From: Glandiceps talaboti
Taxonomy: Eukaryota > Hemichordata > Enteropneusta > Spengelidae
DNA length: 64,000 bases
Reading direction: 5' to 3'
NCBI RefSeq assembly: GCF_964340395.1
Contig: NC_135551.1
Location: 752,001-816,000 of the forward strand
Notes under the pieces: generated by a model
What the model was told of the DNA's origin: nothing
Database searches by the model: none
Seen by the model: the letters and a program-made list of their open reading frames with translations, nothing else
Shown here: piece after piece, positions 12,546 to 24,332 of the stretch
How the letters are laid out: each line of letters starts with the position of its first letter
Position numbering within the stretch: the stretch's first letter is position 1
Program-made: the position numbers and the translations under genes

Positions 12546-13914
12546 CTAACTGAATAAAAACTGTTTTAATTCAGACTTAAATTTTTCCCGACTGTGAAGC
12601 GATTTAATTGGTAGGGGTACTGCGTTCCATGCCTTGACTGCTGCGTAGTTAAAATTATACTGAGTTTGTGTCAAGTTGGCCTTAGGGATTGGTAAATTTG
12701 CATTAGATCTTGCTTTGGTTGGATAGTTATGGGTCAAATGAACTTCGAAGTAATGCTCAAGATTGTGAATATAGCGATTGTGTATTAAATCGAAGATGAA
12801 AATGCAAGTTTGAAGACTACAGAGTTTGTAAATATCAAGAATTTTAAGTTGATGAAAGAGAGGAGTAGAATGGGCATGGTAATCTGAGAAAGTTATGAAG
12901 TGGACAAGCTTCTTTTGTAGGCGAAGGAGGGGGTGTAGTGCTGTTGGGAAGGTGTTTCCCCACACTTCCACGCAATAGCTAAGATGAGGTAGAATTAAAG
13001 TGTTGTAAAGGAGTATGAGAACAGATCTTGGCACATAGTGACGAATACGAGAAATGATTCCAACCTTAGGATTGATTATGTTACATACTTTTTCGATATG
13101 AGACTTCCAATTTAGGAAGGAATCGATTGAGACACCTAGATATGTTGCTGATGATACTCTTTCAATAGGTTTATTTCCAATATAAAGGCGACCTTCAACG
13201 TTGAGAATTTTCCGGGGCGTTTTTATAAGCATATAGTTTGTTTTGTCTGTATTAATTGTAAGCTTATTTGCATTACACCAGAGGTATACCTGGTCAAGAG
13301 ACTGGTTTTGATCGAAAAGGTTTACATTTGGGTACGAAAAGTGTTGAAATAGATTTGTATCATCAGCAAAAAGACGAATATTGAAAGCGTTGGTAGATTT
13401 GTTAATATCATTAATATAGATCAGAAAAAGAAGAGGTCCCAAGATAGATCCTTGTGGTATACCACAATTCACCTGTCTTGGTGAAGAGGTTGTGCCATTT
13501 ATTTGAACAACTTGTTGACGATTTTCCAGATACCTTTTGAACCAACGGAGTGGAAGGCCTCTTATTCCATAGTGAAAAAGTTTGTTTATTAGAATGTTAT
13601 GGTCAATGGTATCAAAGGCTTTTTTAAGGTCAATAAAAACACCAAATGTAACAAAACCTTTGTCCATTTTGTCTGAGATATCGGAAACTAGATCAATTAA
13701 GGCAAGCTTAGTGCTATGCTTTTTACGAAATCCATACTGTGTATTTAGTAGAATGTTATACTTTTCAAGAAAAACAGTTAATTGACTCTGAACAAGGGAT
13801 TCGAAAACTTTGCTGAGAATAGGCAACACAGATATTGGTCTGTAGTTGCTTACTTCAAGTACTGATCCATTTTTGTAGATGGGTGTAACTTTTGCAAATT
13901 TTAGGGGGTCTGGA
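12546..13914 (-). pseudogene. LINE ORF2, reverse transcriptase domain
   Basis: The intact part (13829-12546, 427 codons) holds the reverse transcriptase palm and the C-terminal region. Visible motifs include FIDLKKAFDTI (first catalytic Asp at about residue 67), CGIPQGSILGP (122-132) and the catalytic FADD (154-157), followed by a YLGVSID stretch and the C-terminal 'YNFNYAAVKAWNAVPLPIK' region usual before LINE stop codons. The enzyme would copy the element RNA at a nicked target. The first conserved part of the domain (VTPIYKNGS, NYRPIS) lies just upstream in another frame, because a single base is missing near 13914. Catalytic residues are preserved, so inactivation is recent. Confidence 0.88.
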
Positions 13915-14404
13915 AAACGCCTTCAAGAAAAGAACGGTTAATAATGTGAGTTAGTGGTGGTGAGATGAAATGAACAGAGTCAATGACGAGTTTGGGGTGT
14001 ATATGATCGAGACCCATAGCTTTCCTTGAATCAAGACGATTAATCTGTTTAGCGACGTCATTTTCAGTTACTGGGTGGAAAAAAATTGAGTTTGGATAGT
14101 TATCAGTGAGATAACCAGCAAAATTATTGGTGGAATTTATTTTTGCAGCAAGACTTGGCCCAATGTTGGTGAAAAAATTATTAAAAGTTTCAGCAATATC
14201 ACCATTTTCTGTTAAAATTGTGTATGTATTGTTACTTGCTCTTATTTGTTTGGGGGATGACATCTGGCTTTGTCTTTTGTTTAAAATGTCGTTGATTGCT
14301 TTCCATAATTTGTTTGTATTGCCTGTTGCTGACAAAATTTCTCTATAATAGTAACGTTTCTTTGCTAGTTAAGCAGTTTTGTCAGAAGGTTACGATATAC
14401 TTTG
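13915..14404 (-). pseudogene. LINE ORF2, region between endonuclease and reverse transcriptase
   Basis: Open from 14335 down to about 13915 on the minus strand. The run GNTNKLWKAINDILNK followed by 'FNNFFTNIGPSLA' and 'LDSRKAMGLDHIHPKLV' is the standard linker leading into the reverse transcriptase of CR1/L2-type LINEs ('DSSKAxGxDxIxxxLL'). Reading upstream, the frame shifts by one base near 14365 and is cut at 14404 by a hAT insertion. The downstream end is shifted again at 13914. Confidence 0.8.
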
Positions 14405-14718
14405 CAGTGTTCGATCTAGGATACCAAAAAGGAGGGCCATTGTGGGCCCCTACCTGTGCAAAAAGGGGGCCATTTGAGAAAAAAGAGGGCCATCATTGTC
14501 CACCATCACGAAAGGGAAAAATCAGATGATGAATATCACTAATTAAATGTTCCACTATGAGAACATGAAAGTTTTACATTGAAAATAAATATTTAAAGTA
14601 GGGACACGCCAAAAGCAAATTTCTTCAGACTTGTTTGACCAGGTGACACTGATAAGAAGATGGAAGTATATCATTATGGGGAAGAAGAAGAAAAGTCAGG
14701 TGAATATTTTTAATATTT

Positions 14719-14979
14719 TTATTTCAACTTTGCCAGCTTGTGCAACCTGTGCATCTGCATTGACTGAGGCACTTTGAAAGTTTTTTTTTTTAGTTGCAGT
14801 TCCAGAATTGCTTGATGGTGATCTTTATTTCCAACATGGCTACTCATGATTGAAGTCTTGAAATTTTTACATCCTTCACCAATGGTAAATGGATTTTTTT
14901 TGTTTGCTTCCTTGCAGATCCGGCAAAACATTCCATTTTCCTTGAAATACAGCCAATGCCATATAGCCAACCATTTCTC
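14719..14979 (-). pseudogene. hAT transposase zinc-finger exon
   Basis: Preceded on the minus strand by a strong acceptor (TTTTCTTCTTCAG at 14980). The frame starts EKWLAIWHWLYF and has FCRICKEAN, NPFTIGEGCKNFKTS and SSHVGNKDHH, i.e. a C-x2-C...H-x5-H arrangement with the W-L and N-F-K-x-S signatures of the TTF/BED-like finger at the N-terminus of ZNF862-type hAT proteins, which binds the transposon ends. The frame ends in a stop at 14719, where the transposase would normally continue, so it is truncated. Confidence 0.65.
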
Positions 14980-15582
14980 CTGAAGAAGAAAACATTTGTT
15001 CAAACTCTTTGTTATGTGTAAATGACTGTGAAACAAATAAAAGATATATTTTTGGTCAATGATATGTCATGTCCAAAAACGGAAAAGAAATGGCACTAAA
15101 TCACTCACATGATGCCCACAGTGACGGATTATTAAAGACTAATGACAACCTGGTACAGACAACTAACCAAAAAAGTTTCAAAAGTATTTATCAACAGTTT
15201 AATTCTCCACCTGATAAAGGTAGTGCAAAATTAAGTAACATCAAATTCATGACAGGACTAAAAAAATATTCATAATTACACTGCCACTATAAATAATTGG
15301 AAGCAGATTGCAAATATTCTATTACAACTGAAACTAAACCGAAAATAAAAACACTACATTGTTTAATTCTACCAAGAAAGCCTCTTCATCGATTTACTAC
15401 TCTGTGAATTTATCTCTTGGCATTAACTCTACGTGACATGCGGCAAAACATTTAAAAGGAAATATACCAATATTTAAAATGATCTGTTTCACAGGGAATC
15501 GGATATTTGCCGTAACATTTGTTTCGGAAAAGATTTCAAAATGCAAACATCGACTTCTGATCTTCACCAGATTACCAAATAC

Positions 15583-15700
15583 CTAAGTACAAAATTTCTG
15601 ATGCCTCGACTGTCAGGGCTGCATCGGCTGAAACTGTTTCCCCTTCAGCTGGCTTCGGTACATGTAAAAAGTCAGAGAGCAACCGCTGGCGTTTCGCCAT
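15583..15700 (-). pseudogene. possible first exon of the nested hAT transposase
   Basis: An ATG at 15700 (minus strand) begins MAKRQRLLSDFLHVPKP, a short basic start followed by a 'LSDFL' motif as in first exons of zinc-finger hAT transposases. A donor-like CTTAG|GTATTT follows at 15583/15582. Its phase does not join directly to the exon at 14979, so an exon is missing, or a different donor was used. Function is inferred from position inside the hAT element. Confidence 0.4.
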
Positions 15701-16082
15701 AGCGGCCCTCACGCTCGTGCTTACTGACTGTGATCGTGAGCGTCCATTTTGAAAATGAAAACATGTGATTTGCATACGCTGACCTGAGATGTAGACTAAC
15801 CTCAGCACCGATTACCCGATCCGACTGCCTTTGCAGTTACATCGTTTATATGCATTTGTTTAGATACATGTGAAGTTACAAAGAGGGGTGGGTAATTAAT
15901 ATTAGGTATGAGGTATATTACGACCAGTTTCGAAAAGTTTGTGACCTGTCAATGTTGTATACATACGGCATATGCAGACTCCAAATTGTTGCGCCCGAAA
16001 AGGCGCACAGACTTTAGAAATAGTGGCCAATCGGATTTTTTTAGCGCAAATTGCGCAATGGCGCGGCCTAGATCGAACACTG

Positions 16083-17180
16083 TACTTTGTAACTATTAAA
16101 ACGTTCTAAATCGTTCGGGCACCGCTTTACTTTTGAAAATAACTTGTGTTTTGTGCGAATAGAAATATGTAACCCTTTTGATATCCAGGGTTTACGAAAT
16201 CCTCAATTTTTGGTTTTGCACTGTTTTGTAGGAGCATGTTTTGAAGTGAGACGACAGAAGATATCACAGAATATGGTGTATGCTATGTCTGGGTCATCAC
16301 AGTCATAAACTGACTGCCAAGAGATGTTACTAAGATCAGATAGAAAGGCTTGTCTGTCATATTTAGAAAAATCACATTTGGAGAAAGTATTGTTACTATT
16401 GAAGACATGCTCAAAGTGTTTGATTTGTGCAAAGACTGGGAAATGGTCGCTGATGTCGGTGTGGATGCTACCACATTCAAGAAAATAATCAGTTATATTA
16501 CTTATCACGTGATCAATTGTCGTGCTACTGGATACAGTTGATCTGGTGGGAGTGTCTATCAATTGTGCAAAATTGTAGCTATTCAGAATAGAAGTGTAAT
16601 TTGCAATTAGGGTATTCTTTTGACTCGTGTCGATGTTAACATCGCCCATTATAATGCATTTTTTGTTTTTAGAGGAAATAGACTCAAGGCAGATTTCTAA
16701 GCTGTCAAGAAATTCTTGAACTGTTGTGTTGGGTTTCCTATAAATTACACCAATTATCACACTTTCTTTGTTTATGTCAACTTCGATGAATAATGATTCT
16801 GAATGTTGGATTCTAAAGGTGTTAATTTGCGAAAAAGACAATGAATTGTGAATGTATAATGCTGTTCCCCCACCTTTGGTATGTATGCGGTTGCATGTGA
16901 TAATTTTGTAGCATGGGAGCGTAAAAAGAGAACAGTCATTGTTGTGCAACCATGTCTCAGTCAATGCAATTACAGAAAAATCATGATGTATATTGCCTAA
17001 AAAGGAAACAAGCTCATCATAATGCTTTGAGAGTGATCTAATATTTAAGTGAAAAGTTGAAAAGAATTGCTTTGGGTTATTATCAGAAGTTAATGGAGAT
17101 GTACCTGAATTAAGCTGTTCCAATGAATACGATTTGCAGTTATAGTTTATAGTTTGTGGTTGATTGTCGGTGGCTTCCAT
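16083..17180 (-). pseudogene. LINE ORF2, endonuclease domain
   Basis: A 325-codon frame from the ATG at 17180 ends in a TGA at 16203, after which the same frame continues with RKPWISKG, so the stop is a point mutation in a longer ORF2. Apurinic-endonuclease-like motifs are in order: LNIRSL (Asn at residue 46), LTETWL (catalytic Glu about 75), GGGTALYI, GVIYRKPN, MGDVNID (catalytic Asp/Asn about residues 178-181) and SDHFPVF (the final Asp-His pair). The enzyme nicks target DNA to prime reverse transcription. Only about 40 nt separate this start from the end of ORF1. Confidence 0.87.
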
Positions 17181-17219
17181 AGATTGTTAACAATTTTACG
17201 AGTCCACGTTCTTTCTGTA

Positions 17220-18083
17220 TTATTGCATACGCTCGATGTCATGCAATGTAATAATCTTTAGTGCCCTTCCTTCCTCATTCCTTTTTACAAAAATTCTTCC
17301 GTTGTTCGTCCAGATGAACTTCCATTTTAGATACTTCTTTTTCTCATTTGTTTTGTGGAACAGTTGTTTGTTGGCCGGGCTTAGATTTTTGTTGATATAG
17401 ATTCGATTGTCAGAATGATTACCAATGTTTATGTCTTTTGTTGATTTGTTCTTGAGGTGTTTTCGTGCAGCATAGATGTTATTGCGGATGGTTCTCCTAG
17501 TGAATCTAACAATTATCGGGGCTGGGGTTCTGTGTTCTTGATGCGACCTTGATGGCAGACGGTGACTGATGTCGATGTCGCTTGATGTTATCCTAATGCC
17601 GACTGTGTTAGCGACTTTAGTAACAATCGAGTCGGTGTCTTCGTCCGGTAGTTCTGGGATGACGTGTATCTCAAGGTTATTTCGTCTTGTGTATTGCTGT
17701 AAGTCATGGAGTTCTTGTTGTGTTGTGCTGAGGTTGTTGTCAATGGTAATGAGTTGTTGCTTAAGGCTTTTGTTTTCAGTTTCCATTTCATCCATCCTTC
17801 TCTTGTACATATCGAAAAAAGTGCTGATGTATTCGACTGAGTTCTGTAGTTCATTCAGTTTGTGTTCTAACGCTGGTATCGTATCCACTTTCTGGTTTAG
17901 TGCAGCCAGTGTTGACAGTATTTGTTCGAATTCGCTTTGTTCCCCTTGGTCAGCCATCTTGGCTTTGTCTTGCTTACCCGAGCTTGAACTTGGGAAACGT
18001 TTCGTTTCGCAATTTCGGCAAAGTTCAAGGTCTCCTTGGCACAGGCGCACCCCTCTTGTTTGACTACAGTCGTTGCACTTCAT
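17220..18083 (-). CDS. LINE ORF1 nucleic-acid-binding protein
   Basis: An intact 287-codon frame. The N-terminus has five cysteines (C3, C6, C15, C22, C25; C-x2-C...C-x2-C) suggesting a small zinc finger. Residues about 50-130 form a heptad-rich coiled coil (LAALNQKVDTIPALEHKLNE onward). A C-terminal RRM-like and CTD-like half follows (YTRRNNLEIHVIPE, HRLPSR, RPAPIIVRFTRR-like text, then a basic tail), as in L1/L2-type ORF1 proteins that trimerise and bind the element RNA. It precedes ORF2 by about 40 nt in the same direction. ORF1 is undamaged, in contrast with ORF2. It is a transposon protein, not a host gene. Confidence 0.8.
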   Translation of the reverse strand: MKCNDCSQTRGVRLCQGDLELCRNCETKRFPSSSSGKQDKAKMADQGEQSEFEQILSTLAALNQKVDTIPALEHKLNELQNSVEYISTFFDMYKRRMDEMETENKSLKQQLITIDNNLSTTQQELHDLQQYTRRNNLEIHVIPELPDEDTDSIVTKVANTVGIRITSSDIDISHRLPSRSHQEHRTPAPIIVRFTRRTIRNNIYAARKHLKNKSTKDINIGNHSDNRIYINKNLSPANKQLFHKTNEKKKYLKWKFIWTNNGRIFVKRNEEGRALKIITLHDIERMQ

Positions 18084-18230
18084 GTTGAGGTATTATAGAT
18101 GATGCAGAATGTAAATTAGTGGAGATTTTGGTAAATTCTGTTAGAGCTAGATCAAAGTGATGTGCTCGTGTAACCTCGCATTGTCTGTCTATTTAAATAT
18201 ATATATTTAAAAGATTTATTTGAAGAAATA

Positions 18231-19459
18231 CTTAAGAAATTTAGTTTAGAAATTTTAGTGGCGAAATCAAAATAAAAAAACATTAATTTCCATTGCATGT
18301 GATACGCATGATTTTGCGTCACAGCGAACACTGGTCCAGGAGCAATTTGCGTAATTAATGGTTTTCGGTAATTACAAAATGTAGGCTATACATTTGTATA
18401 TATCTCAAGAATAAAGGCTTCAAATTCATTATAACTTGGTACATATATTTGTGATACCAAATCGCATCTGTCCTGAAAATATTATCGATTTAGCTTTTAG
18501 TTTTAATAAGTTATTGGCATATTTTCTGTAATTAGACGAGGCCACAAAAAAAGGTTGTTTCTGGTTAGTGTGATGATGCAAATTTTTTGTTTTAATTGTT
18601 CATGATTAGTTCTGCAGTTGTCTTCCCTGAAGTAGCAATTAATGTAGGGAGAGTTATGTTGTGTTTTCCCTTGGATCTGCAGTCTGCATTGGCTGGACAA
18701 ACACAAGGAAAAAAAAAAGATTGACGTGGGGTCACAGTGACAAGAAGCAATTTTTTTTTTCTTGGCCATAAAAACTCCTACCGTGAGATCTATGCTACAA
18801 CTTTCTATAAAAGCTTCACATTATTACATGTGTGGTTGGCCGTACTGAGATCGCATCTGCAGGCAATCATGCTGGAGATTTCGCCTACATAACTTCATAC
18901 AACCTCTTCACTATTTCAAAATTGAAAATCTTGTTTTTACTTCATTCGATACTCCTGTGTCCGACTCTCAGCCTAGAAAGTTGTCAGTAGAAAATGTGCC
19001 AATGCCGGTGAATTCATAAATATCGGCATTCAGCAGGTGACATTCTAAATTTACTGGTATCTACATTTGTAAATGATGAAATTTCACATTTGTCGGCATT
19101 TTACTGGCAATTTTGAAGGTCGCACTTGGAATTAATTTATACGTCGCAGTGTAGACGAAATATCGTGAATGACATACTCTGACTCCAATGTATCAAAACA
19201 AATGAAGATAGACAACGTTGTTGACATTAGTTTTGATTGACACTTCCTTGCATTAGATAACAATGGATGACCATTCACATGAGCAGTGTACACAAATTTG
19301 ATAGGTTTGTTGTTGTACAAGCCTTCAATTTTGACACAGTTTGCCCTTTTCTGGTTTTTCATTGGCTACTCCCGTTTGCTCCTAGACATTGGTGATTTTA
19401 AAGATTAGTTTAATGTCTCTCCTCAATCAAGACAGTTTGACCAAGTACCTGTGGAGAAC
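18231..19459. other. unassigned sequence
   Basis: AT-rich with A/T runs. The minus-strand frame at 18503-18769 has no recognisable domain. The segment may belong partly to the hAT relic that follows. Confidence 0.35.
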
Positions 19460-20342
19460 CATCCGTTCCAGTATGAGTAAACGACATACAACTCATTTCT
19501 TTTCTCCAGCCAGTAAGCTAGGTACATGTGATGGAAATGATGAACAACCCGCTAATCGCAACAAGACAACAGGCGATGTTTCAAATGTGATGGCTTGTAG
19601 AGTTCAATCATCACAGTCTGGAAAATCTCAAGATGTAAAATTGGTACGATGGCTTAAACAATTTGAGTGGATGAACATCCATACCAGTGAAGACAGCAAG
19701 TACCTAATAGATGGCAGTATTTACAGAGTATGGTGTCAATATTGTAAATTCTTGAAAGAGAAGTCTGATTTCGCTTTGGTAACAGAGAAAATTGGTTGAA
19801 AAACAAACAAACTTTAAAGTTTAATGGAACACTCAATTTCGGTGACACATGTTCTAGCGAATTCAAAGACATTTGGCGAAACCAGTGGCGGCGACCAGTC
19901 CCTTGGTATAACTAGTACTTACAGGGTGATAACAAAATAGCAGAAATGAAAATAAAGATAATTATTGCCTGTCTGATAGCCAAACAAGAACTTCCATTTT
20001 CACTATTTCCCAGTTACCGCTACTGCTCAGAAAAAATGGCATCGGTATTAAATCCAACCTATGATAACACTCACAAATGTCCAGAGATGAACAATTGCTG
20101 GACGAATCAGGAATGACTTGGCTAACGATATCAGAAACGAAGCTATATATATTTCTATTTTGATTGACGGTGACACACATGCCAATGATGGTGTTAGTAT
20201 GACAAAAACTATATGTGACAAAGTTGATGAAAGTTGGAAGCAGAAACTTATTGGATTTCAAGCAGATGGTGTGTCTGTCAATCTCGGTCGAAACAGGAAT
20301 GTACATGTATGGACTTTCCCCAGGGATGAAGTAGGGAAATAA
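19460..20342 (+). pseudogene. decayed zinc-finger hAT transposase
   Basis: Three pieces in order on the + strand. First (to 19799), VRWLKQFEWMNIHTS then YRVWCQYCKFLKEKSDF, which matches the W-L...C-x2-C start of the transposase finger. Second (about 19970-20085), LIAKQELPFSLFPSYRYC, the 'AKxxxPFxxF' segment that precedes the catalytic core. Third (about 20108-20340), RNDLANDIRNEAIYISILID with IDGDTH, then KLIGFQADGVSVNLGRNRNV, matching the RNase H-like core ('ISxLIDGSTD', 'GxGxDGASVMxG'). Stops and frameshifts separate the pieces and the C-terminus is lacking. Vertebrate ZNF862-like proteins derive from this hAT branch. Confidence 0.6.
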
Positions 20343-22484
20343 TACCGTATCTCTTCACTGTATTACAGTTGTTAAACTGTTATGATGCTTATCATGAAGT
20401 ATGTATAATTTTCTGATGCATAATAGTAATGTTATGAAGGTTTGAATTCTGTTTATTATTTGCCATGTAAACGGGTGTACATATCTCGGGTATGTAGGGG
20501 ATCCCGAAAGCCAAGTGAAGTCAAGGATGGCAAACTTTCCTGTGCTGAGAATTAGGCAGTGGGCATTTGAAGAACATTTCTGACCACTAACTTTCACTTG
20601 GACTTGAAAAATCACAGATGTAGAGCTAAATTTCTTGCATAAATCATAAAATTGCAAGACTACCCTTATAGAAGGCATTTAGTGTAAATCTGGTGATTTC
20701 AACAATTTCCCAACTAGACACCAAATGAAAAATTCCTACGAAATATCAAACACTCGGCCCAGTGGTTTTTGAGTTTAAGTCTTGCACACACACACACACA
20801 CACACTGTGTCTATAGCACCAATGAACCCCTTAGTGGTTCAGATGTGCTAAAAATGAAACAAGTGGTAACAAGATTAGCATTTCTCCAAGTTTTTATTAG
20901 CTCCGTTGTCAGCGAAAGCTGAAAGCGTAGCTTTGGGTATAGGTTGTATAGAGTATAGAGTGTATAGGTGAATCATAGGTGTCCGTCAAACTTTTATATT
21001 TTCACTATCTTCTCTGAAAGTAACAGCCAGAATACTTCGATATTTGGTGTGCATGTTCCCTGGGGGGAGGCTATTCAGATTTGTTCATGCCAAGTTGATC
21101 TGTGCCATTTTCAATTTTTTATGATTTTTTTCCCAAAATTGACATTTTCATCAACTCCTCATATACTTCAAGTCAGATTGCTTTGATATCTGGTGTTTTG
21201 ATGCACAGAGGGTAGCTTACTTAGATTTGTTAATTTCAAGTCTTCTCTTCTATTTTTTATGATTTTTTTTTTGTAATTTGAAAAAAAAAATGAATATGTT
21301 AATGAGCATTATGACCGACGCCATATTGGAAATCAGTCCGTGAGACTTTAGGTAAAGTGCAACTTTTCAAAAGACACTATTGACGTCAAACAAGCAATGT
21401 AATATGTGCTATAATCTTAATTCTACGTATTGTTTGCCCAAATGACAAATATTTGTTCCAAAAAGGGTTGTAAACTTCAAATCCAATTCTCCACCCCTCC
21501 TACAGAATGGTTCATTCCAGTATATGCACCTCATGATCAAGTGAGAAGTACAAGTCGTGCATGCCTGAACTGAAGTGTATGGAACGATTTTTGACAGAGT
21601 CAGTCGTCAATAAAAACGATAATACTCTTTCTAAAATTACCACATTTTGAAAGGGAAAGTACTTTGTGGTTCATTTATGGAGTTTTGTTTTTGTACGATC
21701 AATATTGGTGGCAAAATTACAGCGTCAAAATTGCCGATGTGGTAATGCACAAGTGAGTTTCAGAGGATGCCGCGCCGGCCATCTTAATTTAAATCCTCTT
21801 ATTTCCCGGGCGATTTTCCACAGCAAGTAACAACACAGGACGTTCTTGGTACTCACTAAAATCACACTTCAGACCCACTATAAAAGTGTGATGTTTTCAG
21901 ATAACATGTAACTTGTGATTAATTCTATATTGTTGTGCAATTTGGAGTGACAGTGAACCAGAATGAAGACAAATCGCGTAACGACCACACTTTATTATTA
22001 AATTATTGGCCGACAGTTTACATGTAAAGTTAAACGACATGAATGTGTCTTGCAATTTCCAAAATGCAAATATTTGGCAAGTAAAAATAATTAGAATAAT
22101 TACAACTTTAATTTGGCTTCAGACTTTGCGTTATGTCACTTTGACTACTACTTTTTAAAACTGGTAGTCAACAGGGAAGATTAGGTAGTCATTCTTTTTT
22201 TCAGCATTTAATAATTTATGCATAAACAAAACATTAAGTAATTTTTTTCATGAAATTAGTGACATTCATATTAGGCAAACATTTGACCTGTCCTAAAATA
22301 CTACATGTAATATCATACTAGTATCATAGTAAGTAAATATCATATAAATGATTATTGTGTATACCAAGCTCTTATTTTGCAATGTCCACTTGGAAACCTC
22401 AAACTGACACAAATTTTGGCATAACATGTACATAATAAATATACACATATTTTACATTCATTCAGTCACACACATGTACAAACA
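20343..22484. other. repeat-derived non-coding sequence
   Basis: Contains a (CA)n tract with the recurring hairpin at 20784-20850 (stem arms 20814-20828 and about 20836-20850), and two tandem diverged units of about 150 bp at 20960-21260, each with 'ATATCTGGTGTxxTGATGC'-like and 'AGATTTGTT' text. No coding exon is recognisable. Confidence 0.5.
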
Positions 22485-22536
22485 CCCCCCCCCCCCCCAC
22501 ACACACACACACGACCACCCACAAACACACACACAC
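22485..22536. repeat. poly-C run followed by CA repeats
   Basis: A run of about 14 C is followed by interrupted CA dinucleotides. Pure simple sequence. Confidence 0.85.
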
Positions 22537-23404
22537 CAAAAGTTACTGGCCTCAAACATATATACAGGACGTGACTGAGAGATTGACAGAAATAAACTTC
22601 AAAACACTAACTAAATTGCTAGTCACACAGCAAAATTACGTACTTTCCATGTTGCAGTTTATTTCACTGAATCAATAACGGTGTGAAGTGTAGAGTTACA
22701 CGTAATGATTAGTGGCTTATTCCATTCCGGGTGTGTGGGTTGCTTGTCAATCTTATAACACAAATGCTCTCAAATCTGAGCATTTATGCTATTTATTATT
22801 ATTTACTTTGTAAAAGCTAAAACCTCATACGATAAAAAATACACGCGGTCACCATCCATTTCATCCAAAAAATAACATGCTATGACCCAACCCTAGAGAG
22901 AAATGGTATGCGCCAAGGCACGTCCCACTATCTATAAACACAGGAAGTCATTCTGATTATGTCTAGGATTTGTCTCCTCCGCTAAGGGCTTCGATAAACG
23001 ACGTAAATGTTCATCCTTCCACTAAATTGAGGTATCATAGTATTGAATGACTAGTTGTAAAATACTATTACATTCACGATTAGTGGTGGGAGAATGATTT
23101 TATTAATATATATTTTCCTAAGTTTTGTATCATTTTGATCGCAACTGTGTGACATGGAAAAGACAATGAAACAGTCATGAAATCAATAGAGTGTTGCGTT
23201 TGAGTAGACGCTATGGCATTTGTAACATCACATATAAGCTACATGTATTTTGTTTATTTTACCAAGCCATTGTTATTGACTACAAAGTAAGCAATATCAA
23301 ACATGCCAGCCATATCTAATCACATGTAGCTTTAGAGTCCAGCACTCACGCTACATTGCCAACTTGTCAGCAGGCCTTCCATGCATGCGGTGGGTTGGCG
23401 TCCC
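22537..23404. other. unassigned sequence
   Basis: Probably the interior of a diverged copy of the CAGGGCTCG element that ends at 23512; subterminal-like 'GGTAGTC' motifs already occur at 22150-22195. No coding exon seen. Confidence 0.35.
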
Positions 23405-23512
23405 TATTATTTGCGTGGTAGTCAAGGATGACTACCAGTTTTCGAACTTGGTAGTCATTTTGGAAAAACTGGTAGTCAATTGACGCGAGACTACCGCTAA
23501 TTTCGAGCCCTG
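23405..23512. mobile_element. right terminus of a CAGGGCTCG-type element (diverged subfamily)
   Basis: Ends AATTTCGAGCCCTG at 23512, the same terminus as the elements at 30811, 32489 and 36557. Subterminal repeats here are GGTAGTC/GACTACC instead of GGTAGCCC/GGGCTACC, so it is a sister subfamily. I do not find a clean matching left end. Confidence 0.55.
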
Positions 23513-23763
23513 TTCCCCATTTTACATGTAATTTTAAATCTGAAAAGGTTCTCTCTGACTCTGGTCATGTCAGTGGTTACCTGCTTACATACGACAGGCG
23601 GTGGACGAGTCTACATTGCCGACTTGACTCTAAACAAATAGTAGGGACAATTTGTAAGAATCGAGTCCCGGATTACTCCGTATGCAAGTACGACTAGTCA
23701 GTGATCATACGGGGACTGTGTCGGTCACAAGAAACTCCGTAAATTAAAATATCAGACGATGTA

Positions 23764-24332
23764 TGTATTAATCGCCATCTTAGTTTTCCGTATGGCGACA
23801 ATCCCAAGTACCCGGATGCACGAGGGACTAACCCGGAAGCAAGTCGTTGCCAGCCATACGTTACAGTGGTAACATCGTCCGAGAAATCGCTGCGTTCAGA
23901 GTGTCATTATTCACAGAATTTTTTTTTTGAGTGAAAACCCGTCTTGAATTGTATAACTCTATCAAATGAAGACATGTCAAGTTATATTTTGAAAGTTGTA
24001 TCGCTAGTTTGAGACGATTTCCTCACGTACTATCGACGCTTGGACCTTACTCTAGTTCAGCGGGAAGTTTAGCCAGTCCGATAATTCTTTCTGGTTTAGT
24101 TTACAACACTTTTGATCACGCAGATTATGTTTTTGTGATGAAAAGAAATTAAAAATAAAGATCACTTCAACCATTTCGTTGTGTTTTCTTTGTGAAAGGT
24201 AATCGAACATGAACGAGTGTTACCATTGTAACATATGGCTGAGAATGACTCTCTTCCAGGTTACTAATGAGTCCCTTGGGATTGTCGCCGTACGGAAACT
24301 AAGATGCAGATGCTAAGATGGCGATTAATACA
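23764..24332. mobile_element. MITE with about 45-bp terminal inverted repeats
   Basis: The left end begins TGTATTAATCGCCATCTTAG at 23764; the right end is its inverse up to 24332, and matching continues inward through 'CCGTATGGCGACAATCCCAAG' with a 12-bp local duplication on the right. No coding capacity. Flanks do not show an obvious target duplication. Confidence 0.65.

Larger units (their letters stand above)
14405..16082 (-). mobile_element. hAT transposon nested in the LINE
   Basis: Terminal inverted repeats CAGTGTTCGATCTAGG (14405-14420) and its reverse complement (16067-16082) flank 1678 bp. The LINE frame resumes on both sides. The duplicated target is TACTTTG on each side (14398-14404 and 16083-16089), 7 bp rather than the usual 8 for hAT, perhaps through one lost or changed base. 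Two exon-like pieces of a zinc-finger hAT transposase lie inside on the minus strand; the catalytic part is missing, so the copy is non-autonomous. Confidence 0.85.
12124..18230 (-). mobile_element. nearly full-length non-LTR retrotransposon (L2/CR1-like), dead
   Basis: Read on the minus strand the order is ORF1 (18083-17220), ORF2 endonuclease (from 17180), reverse transcriptase (ending 12546), a short 3' region and a (TTCAA)n-type pentamer tail at about 12126-12160. A microsatellite tail instead of poly(A), an ORF1 with an N-terminal cysteine cluster plus coiled coil, and an endonuclease of apurinic type fit the CR1/L2 side of the Jockey superfamily. ORF2 is broken by a TGA at 16203, two single-base frameshifts (near 14365 and 13914) and a 1.7-kb hAT insertion (14405-16082). 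The 5' limit beyond 18083 is uncertain. Confidence 0.85.

Noticed and set aside
17569-18063. 164-codon plus-strand frame
   Set aside because: Antisense shadow of the LINE ORF1, which has a coherent coiled coil and cysteine cluster on the minus strand.
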